A stretch of DNA of 11,198 bases, taken from NCBI GenBank assembly GCA_022565415.1, contig JAIUMT010000089.1, forward strand, positions 1 through 11,198. The letters are read 5' to 3'. Numbering within the stretch: the first letter of the stretch is position 1; each line of letters begins with the position of its first letter. The position numbers were made by a program, and so were the translations under genes. Positions 6,827-11,198 of this stretch are shown here, piece by piece. This DNA is from Balneolales bacterium. Lineage in GTDB: Bacteria; Bacteroidota; Rhodothermia; Balneolales; HLUCCA01. A model generated the notes under the pieces. That model did not search any database. It was not told the DNA's origin and was given only the letters and a program-made list of their open reading frames with translations.

Positions 6827-6854
6827 AAAATAAATGCTTTTATGTATTTATTTT
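6827..6854. repeat. AT-rich perfect inverted repeat upstream of msrA
   Basis: AAAATAAATGC (6827-6837) and GTATTTATTTT (6844-6854) form an 11-bp stem with one G-T pair and a 6-nt loop (TTTTAT). Nine of the pairs are a perfect DNA palindrome. It lies 18 bp after the T-run and just before an ATG at 6857 that I do not favour as the msrA start. It could be a regulator site or a cruciform-prone AT tract. Its function is unknown. Confidence 0.5.
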
Positions 6855-6967
6855 AGATGTCTGTATCCCGTTACTACCAAATATCAGACGCATTGGCACG
6901 AATCAACCCCATCCATTGTTGTGCTTTTGTATATGCATTTTTTACGCTTATACACAATTTATTAGCC

Positions 6968-7594
6968 ATGAAATTTCTGATCCCATTTTGTTTATTATTC
7001 GCGTTGAATATTCCAACACAAGCCACAATTTCATCTAACTCAAATACAATTAAGGAACCCATAATGGAGCAAGCAACTTTTGGAGCCGGATGCTTTTGGT
7101 GCGTCGAGGCAATTTTTCAACGCCTTAAAGGCGTTTACAATGTTGAATCAGGATATTCTGGCGGACATGTCGATAATCCATCGTACAACCAGGTTACCTC
7201 TGGGCGCACGGGTCATGCCGAGGTGATTCGATTCGACTTCGATCCGGAAATTATATCTTACGAAATGCTTCTTGAGGTTTTCTGGCATACACACGACCCG
7301 ACAACGTTAAATCGCCAAGGTGCTGATGTTGGCACTCAGTATCGCTCTGCTATATTCTATCACACCGACGAACAAAAAGATATCGCGCTGGCATCTAAGC
7401 AAAAAACCGATGCCTCCAACCTTTGGGACAATCCCATAGTAACCGAAGTCTCCCCTCTTATTAACTACTATACCGCCGAAGACTACCATCAAAATTACTT
7501 CAACAGCAATCCAAATGCCGGCTACTGTTCAGTAGTAATTGCGCCTAAAGTTCGAAAGTTTATGAGAGACTTCTCTCATCTACTCAAAGAATAA
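6968..7594 (+). CDS. msrA: Peptide-methionine (S)-S-oxide reductase MsrA, probably exported
   Basis: MsrA reduces methionine-S-sulfoxide in proteins back to methionine using a catalytic cysteine. The family motif FGAGCFWCVEAIF is intact, with nucleophile C42 (counting from ATG 6968). YSGGHVDNPSY, EVFWHTHDPTT, RSAIFY and EDYHQNYF follow in the expected order, and NAGYCSVVI near the end supplies the likely resolving cysteine. From 6968 the 208-residue product begins with a signal peptide (MKFLIPFCLLFALNIPTQA), pointing to a periplasmic enzyme. An internal ATG at 7064 is preceded by AAGGA 7 bp upstream and would give a 176-residue cytosolic enzyme starting right at the catalytic domain. An ATG at 6857 would add 37 unconvincing residues ahead of the signal peptide. 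The function is firm; the start and location are open. No msrB lies beside it. Confidence 0.93.
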   Translation: MKFLIPFCLLFALNIPTQATISSNSNTIKEPIMEQATFGAGCFWCVEAIFQRLKGVYNVESGYSGGHVDNPSYNQVTSGRTGHAEVIRFDFDPEIISYEMLLEVFWHTHDPTTLNRQGADVGTQYRSAIFYHTDEQKDIALASKQKTDASNLWDNPIVTEVSPLINYYTAEDYHQNYFNSNPNAGYCSVVIAPKVRKFMRDFSHLLKE

Positions 7595-7600
7595 AAACGT

Positions 7601-7632
7601 TTGGTTTAATGCCGATTTTTTGAGTTATTTTG
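7601..7632 (+). promoter_or_regulatory. Possible promoter for the response regulator gene
   Basis: TTG (7601-7603) and TTATTTTG (7625-7632) resemble the Bacteroidota -33/-7 pair. The -7 box has one mismatch to TAnnTTTG and the 21-bp spacer is slightly long. The predicted start would leave a leader of about 20 nt carrying AAGG at 7650-7653, 7 bp before the ATG. Confidence 0.28.
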
Positions 7633-7660
7633 CTATTCACTAATAACTTAAGGTAGGTAC

Positions 7661-8053
7661 ATGATTCTCTGGATAATCGACGACGATAGTATTTATCAGA
7701 TGCTGATGAGGCGCATCATCGAAAAATCTCATCCTCACATTCAGGTTGAAGTTTTTTTCAACGGCAAAACTGCTTTGAAAAAGCTTGAATCTATTATCGA
7801 ATCCGGAAATCTACAAGAAAAGCCACATACCGTATTTCTAGACATAAACATGCCCGTGATGGATGGATGGACATTTTTAGAGTCTATTCGCGATGAGGGT
7901 ATATATAGCAAATTACCATTCACTTTATATATCGCCAGTTCATCCATCGATCATAGTGATTTCCGGAAGGCAAAAACGTTCGAAAATGTTTCAGATTACC
8001 TTGTGAAGCCACTTTCACGAAGCGATTTGGCTAAATACCTGCCCTCCGAATAA
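7661..8053 (+). CDS. Single-domain (CheY-like) response regulator
   Basis: The 130-residue protein is one receiver domain with no output domain. The acidic pocket is D7-D8-D9 in WIIDDDSIY. The phospho-acceptor is D61 in FLDINMPVMDGW. The switch serine lies in YIASSSID (S93 or S94). The conserved lysine is K116 in YLVKPLS. All residues needed for phosphorylation are present. Such stand-alone receivers act through protein contacts, in phosphorelays, motility or kinase feedback. The partner kinase is not in this window. The subfamily with IDDD at the front and SSSID at the switch is common in Bacteroidota-like genomes. The gene follows msrA by 66 bp and has its own AAGG ribosome-binding sequence, so it may or may not share the msrA transcript. 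It converges on the large barrel gene with only 7 bp between stops. Confidence 0.92.
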   Translation: MILWIIDDDSIYQMLMRRIIEKSHPHIQVEVFFNGKTALKKLESIIESGNLQEKPHTVFLDINMPVMDGWTFLESIRDEGIYSKLPFTLYIASSSIDHSDFRKAKTFENVSDYLVKPLSRSDLAKYLPSE

Positions 8054-8060
8054 CCGACCT

Positions 8061-10985
8061 TTATCTTGCTCTGAAATTCCTGAAATTGTAGCTGAAGGAA
8101 AGCAACGCAAATCGGGTTATTACGTTCGAATTGATGTCATCTACGTAACCATCACTTACAAAACGGTTCACGCTGTTGTTCTGACCCAGAATATCATAAA
8201 TCGTGAGACGGACTTCGGCTGCGTTTCGTGGTCCGAATTTGAATCCGACAGCGGCATTCCAGTAAAACACCGACTGATCAAAATCCTCATCCAGCCCTTC
8301 GTAGTGAGTGAAGTTCACATCCGTTGCTAGTAGCAATCTACCCCAAGGTAAAAGATTCACTCTTCCTGAGGCATTTCCCGTGTAATAGTTGTTGTCGATG
8401 CCTAGCGATGAGGCGTTGTCTACGATGTTGTAGTTGGCTCTGTACGAAAGGTTGAAGTCCACATTCGGACCAATATTACTGCTAACGGAAGTTCCCCCGC
8501 TCATACCAATATTTCTGGCTTCTGTGCGAAAGTCGTTATTGAACGTTGGCTGAATCGAGTAACTGAAGCCTGTATTAAAATTGATATTACTCTGAATGAC
8601 AGGCAGTGCCCGGGAGTGATTAAAAAACGACCGGATGTTCCACGAATTGCCAATGTTGTCGGGCTGAGTTAACCTTCCACCCCGACCCAAAATGATTCCG
8701 GGAGCGACCAGAGTATCGCTTGTGGCGATGAATGTACGGTTCCCTATCGTGTTCGTGTTTAGCGAATAACGTACAAATCCGAACCAGGACGTTCCCTCAT
8801 CCGGATTCGCTGTTCGAAATCGTGCCGTTACGTTGTGCGAATACTGTTGCTCTAAATTAGGATTCCCTCCGCGAAGCAACAACGGATTCGAATTATCAAC
8901 GACATCCTGAAGTTGCGAAATTCCGGGATTACGCGTGTTGGTTCGGTAATTCAAACTCAAATTGGATGTCCGGGTAAACCGGTAGTTCATATTCACCGAT
9001 CCGACAATATTTCGGTAGGTGTTTCGGGTATCGGTCGCGATTGGAAACGACTGCTCGCCGTCGAGCTGCGTAAATTCGTAGTTAATATCGGTATTGATGT
9101 TAAACGCATCTTTTCTGTAGCGCAATCCAGTACCTGTTCTGTGTGAAATGGTACGGTTTACATAGCGATTGGTAAGTTGTGGATTAAGGAAATCATACTG
9201 ACCGGTGTTTTCATCAAACTCGTAAAGGTCTCTTTCGGATGTATCTTCATCGAAAGATGGTCTGAATCGAACGAGTAGTTGAAGTCCTTCGCGTAGCGGT
9301 TCGGTGTATTGGATGTCTGATGATACCCCCCACGAGCCCGTGAGTATCTCGGTTGACTGATCAGTGACCCGGCGTGCGGTTTCACCAAGCTGAGGATCGT
9401 CGTCGAAAAACACACTTTCGCTATTCTGAATTTGTTCTCCAGTTCGGCTGCTTAGCGAATTTCGGACATTCACCGAAAGTGTTCTGCCGCGTTGCTCGAA
9501 ATTGTGTCGCCACAACGCAGAGTTGTTCACGTTGTACGACATGTTCTCGCCTGTAAACGAGCTAAATAGGGTGTTTAGGTCGTTGCCGGCGTCGGTCGTT
9601 CTGCTGTTTTGAAACTGCTCAGAGTCGCTGGTCATGAGCGTTGCCCGCGGAGTGATAATGAGGGAGTTTCTGTCGTTGAACGTGTGTTCTAGTCGGGCGT
9701 TGAACCGGTGATTGTAGTTCATGGTTTCAGAGACGGAGTTTTCGTTGTACTCCTGACCCGCATCTACTTCGGTTAAAAAGGTTCGATTGATGACCTGGTT
9801 GGTGTTGTTATCGCCAGCGTTGAAGAAATAGCTGCTGTTGAGTCGGGTGTTATCGCCGAATCGGTCGATGTAATTTATTCCGAGTGAATGTGTGGTGTTG
9901 ATTCCGCGCTGACTTCCCGTCATGAAATTGCGGGTGTCTCCGCCACCGCCACCCCAGCGACCACCACCGCCGCCCATTCCGCCACGGCCTCCTCCGCCTT
10001 GATTTTTTGTTTTTTTTGGGAGACCTTCGAGATCTTCTCCGGTGAAGTTTTGCTGATTCACGTTGTTGGTCATTCCGAGGATGCTAATCCGTCGCGAACC
10101 GTTGAAAAAGTTCAGATTGCCGTTCAGCATATAGCGGTCGTCGGTTCCGGCACTGAGGTTGCCACGACCGAATTGTCCATTGTTACGTCCGGCCCGGGTA
10201 ACGATGTTCACGGTGCGCTCTTCGTTTCCGTCGTCAAATCCGGTGAAGCGCGCCTGATCGCTTCTACGATCGAATAACTCGATTGATCCGATGATTTCAG
10301 CGGGGAGGTTTCGCAGGGCGAGGGTGGCATCATCGCCGAAAAACTCTTCCCCATCGACCAAAATTCGCTGAACTGCTTCGCCTTGTGCTTGAAGCTGGCC
10401 ATTCTCGACTGTGAATCCGGGCATGCGACGAACCAAGTCCTCTGCTGAGGCATCGGGATTTACGCGATAGGCATCAGCATTAAACGCGGTTGTATCTCCG
10501 CGGACCTCAACACGTGGGATTAATGCCGAAATTTGCAATTCCTCCAGCATTTGGGCACCTTCCACCATGCTAATCACGACTCGGGTTATGTTTTCATCTT
10601 GCACGGCAAGGGGAAGTAGCTGTGTTGTGAATCCGATAAATGTAGCGGCAAGAATATACTCGCCATTGGGAACCCTTTCGAGTATGAATGTACCGTTTGA
10701 TCCGGAGGTTGCACCACGAACCAACGAGCTGTCTGCCGCAGACAATAATGCAATATTCGCTCCCTGAAGCGGCATTCCAAATCGACCACGCTCTCCATCA
10801 CGACGTTGCTCGCCGTCGCGCTGACCTCTATTCTGAGCTGCTTGTTCGAATCGTTCGGCTTGCTCAGCTGTAAGTTCAATTACCATTCCTGAAATTTGAT
10901 ATTGATTGGCTGATTGAGCAAATGCAAGGGGCGCAAAAGTGGCAACAAAAAGTAGAAAAAAGGCAACGGTGGTAAGTAATTTCAT
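8061..10985 (-). CDS. Outer-membrane beta-barrel protein, TonB-receptor-like, with CarboxypepD_reg-like domain
   Basis: The 974-residue protein starts with a signal peptide (FLLFVATFAPLAFA, cleavage after A23). Residues 29-145 form a CarboxypepD_reg-like beta-sandwich (GANIALL, SGSNGTFILERVPNGEY, ATFIGF). A highly charged Gln/Arg/Glu insertion interrupts it at about 38-70. A plug-like domain follows (about 155-265: EDLVRRMPGFTVENGQLQAQ, RILVDGEEFFGDDA, LPAEIIGSIELFD). Residues 270-974 are the barrel. A glycine-rich loop (330-349) of GGGG blocks broken by Arg, Met and Trp lies near its start. The layout fits the outer-membrane beta-barrel family of Bacteroidota-like bacteria (OMP_b-brl_3 style), a TonB-receptor relative of unknown ligand. 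The C-terminus SFSYNFRNFRAR places the usual terminal aromatic four residues from the end. The gene lies downstream of another outer-membrane protein gene on the same strand. Confidence 0.88.
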   Translation of the reverse strand: MKLLTTVAFFLLFVATFAPLAFAQSANQYQISGMVIELTAEQAERFEQAAQNRGQRDGEQRRDGERGRFGMPLQGANIALLSAADSSLVRGATSGSNGTFILERVPNGEYILAATFIGFTTQLLPLAVQDENITRVVISMVEGAQMLEELQISALIPRVEVRGDTTAFNADAYRVNPDASAEDLVRRMPGFTVENGQLQAQGEAVQRILVDGEEFFGDDATLALRNLPAEIIGSIELFDRRSDQARFTGFDDGNEERTVNIVTRAGRNNGQFGRGNLSAGTDDRYMLNGNLNFFNGSRRISILGMTNNVNQQNFTGEDLEGLPKKTKNQGGGGRGGMGGGGGRWGGGGGDTRNFMTGSQRGINTTHSLGINYIDRFGDNTRLNSSYFFNAGDNNTNQVINRTFLTEVDAGQEYNENSVSETMNYNHRFNARLEHTFNDRNSLIITPRATLMTSDSEQFQNSRTTDAGNDLNTLFSSFTGENMSYNVNNSALWRHNFEQRGRTLSVNVRNSLSSRTGEQIQNSESVFFDDDPQLGETARRVTDQSTEILTGSWGVSSDIQYTEPLREGLQLLVRFRPSFDEDTSERDLYEFDENTGQYDFLNPQLTNRYVNRTISHRTGTGLRYRKDAFNINTDINYEFTQLDGEQSFPIATDTRNTYRNIVGSVNMNYRFTRTSNLSLNYRTNTRNPGISQLQDVVDNSNPLLLRGGNPNLEQQYSHNVTARFRTANPDEGTSWFGFVRYSLNTNTIGNRTFIATSDTLVAPGIILGRGGRLTQPDNIGNSWNIRSFFNHSRALPVIQSNINFNTGFSYSIQPTFNNDFRTEARNIGMSGGTSVSSNIGPNVDFNLSYRANYNIVDNASSLGIDNNYYTGNASGRVNLLPWGRLLLATDVNFTHYEGLDEDFDQSVFYWNAAVGFKFGPRNAAEVRLTIYDILGQNNSVNRFVSDGYVDDINSNVITRFALLSFSYNFRNFRAR
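9937..10017 (-). repeat. Low-complexity Gly-codon tract with adjacent A8 and A6 runs
   Basis: On the coding (minus) strand, A8 (10017-10010), one C and A6 (10008-10003) encode KKTKN. They are followed directly by a tract of GGN codons interrupted by Arg, Met and Trp codons. The frame is intact here. The homopolymers are long enough to be slippage-prone. Confidence 0.7.
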
Positions 10986-11145
10986 GTGATGATGAAGGTG
11001 GTGGGAAAGTTAAAATCAGAAATTGCAACATCAATGCGGGTTAGCTGGTTCCTGAACAAAACCGAGCATTGGACATTTCCTGCGCAAATATAGGGCTAGA
11101 AACACATTAGACGTCCAGCCCCATAAAACGTTGAACAACTTTTAA
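10986..11145. other. Intergenic region between two outer-membrane protein genes
   Basis: These 160 bp have no credible reading frame. They contain the promoter candidate at 11005-11034. A weak AT-rich hairpin near 11125-11143 (AAAACGTT / AACAACTTTT on the plus strand) could help end transcription of the right-edge gene, but its stem is short and bulged. Confidence 0.5.
11005..11034 (-). promoter_or_regulatory. Bacteroidota-type promoter for the large barrel gene
   Basis: On the minus strand, TTG (11034-11032), a 19-bp spacer and TAACTTTC (11012-11005) match the -33/-7 consensus TTG-N17-20-TAnnTTTG with one mismatch. The start would fall near 10998, leaving a short leader before the ATG at 10985. 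The gene therefore probably has its own promoter despite the same-strand neighbour upstream. Confidence 0.5.
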
Positions 11146-11198
11146 CTAAAAGCTCCATTTCAGGGTGGCGGCCAGCACATTTCCCGCCTCAGAAAAGA
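11146..11198 (-). CDS. C-terminal end of another outer-membrane beta-barrel protein (partial)
   Basis: Reading the minus strand in from the right edge gives FSEAGNVLAATLKWSF and then TAG (stop at 11148-11146). The last eleven residues alternate hydrophobic and polar, and the chain ends in Phe. This is the outer-membrane insertion signal of beta-barrel proteins and closely parallels the FLIGTSLSF end of the receptor at the other edge. Only 16 codons are visible, so the family cannot be named. A TonB-dependent receptor or related porin is the most likely type. It is same-strand and upstream of the 974-residue barrel gene. Confidence 0.6.
   Translation of the reverse strand, partial: FSEAGNVLAATLKWSF

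Noticed and set aside
6857..6967. msrA start at ATG 6857
   Set aside because: It would place 37 unrelated residues ahead of a clear signal peptide, and it directly abuts the AT-rich inverted repeat. This stretch is better read as leader DNA.
9888..10277. Plus-strand 129-codon frame rich in Ala/Thr/Ser
   Set aside because: It is the antisense of the Gly-rich and plug regions of the large barrel gene. Its composition is the mirror of GGN codons, and it has no ribosome-binding site.
11125..11143. Intrinsic terminator after the right-edge gene
   Set aside because: The stem is AT-rich, short and bulged with a small loop. It is mentioned under the intergenic entry but not called as a terminator.

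Overview
The window looks like ordinary chromosome of a Gram-negative bacterium from the Bacteroidota/Balneolota side of the tree. The evidence is outer-membrane TonB-type receptors (one with a CarboxypepD_reg-like N-terminal domain), weak Shine-Dalgarno signals, promoter elements resembling the Bacteroidota TTG/TAnnTTTG type, and protein flavours typical of that group (TrmB variant, tandem-ACT SerB). A Balneola-like organism is my best guess. It is an inference from protein style, not a search result. I see no tRNA, rRNA, CRISPR array, insertion sequence or integrase.

Layout. 1-1778 (+): TonB-dependent receptor, cut off at the left edge. 3109-1790 (-): pdxH and trmB, a tight two-gene unit 6 bp apart, convergent with the receptor. 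3267-4493 (+): serB, phosphoserine phosphatase with two ACT domains, divergent from pdxH. 4612-4640: hairpin terminator between convergent genes. 6182-4653 (-): secreted endonuclease/exonuclease/phosphatase-family protein with a C-terminal beta-rich domain. 6678-6262 (-): small CI-type HTH regulator with a coiled-coil tail. 6640-6967: regulatory intergenic region. 6968-7594 (+): msrA. 7661-8053 (+): single-domain response regulator. 10985-8061 (-): large outer-membrane beta-barrel protein. 11198-11146 (-): the last 16 codons of another outer-membrane protein gene, entering from the right edge.

Most genes are housekeeping or envelope functions: PLP supply, tRNA m7G46, serine biosynthesis, methionine-sulfoxide repair and outer-membrane transport. 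The densest unexplained structure is at 6640-6860. Two near-identical 15-bp palindromes (ATTCACAWTWTGTGA) sit exactly 30 bp apart over the start of the HTH gene. One of them fills the spacer of a divergent promoter-like TTGGAT-N17-TATAAT. Downstream of that promoter lie a short hairpin and then a 14-bp stem followed by eight T residues, before msrA. This could encode a repressor-controlled small RNA of about 110 nt, or an attenuated leader for msrA. I regard it as the main candidate for something undescribed. The rest of the window is conventional.
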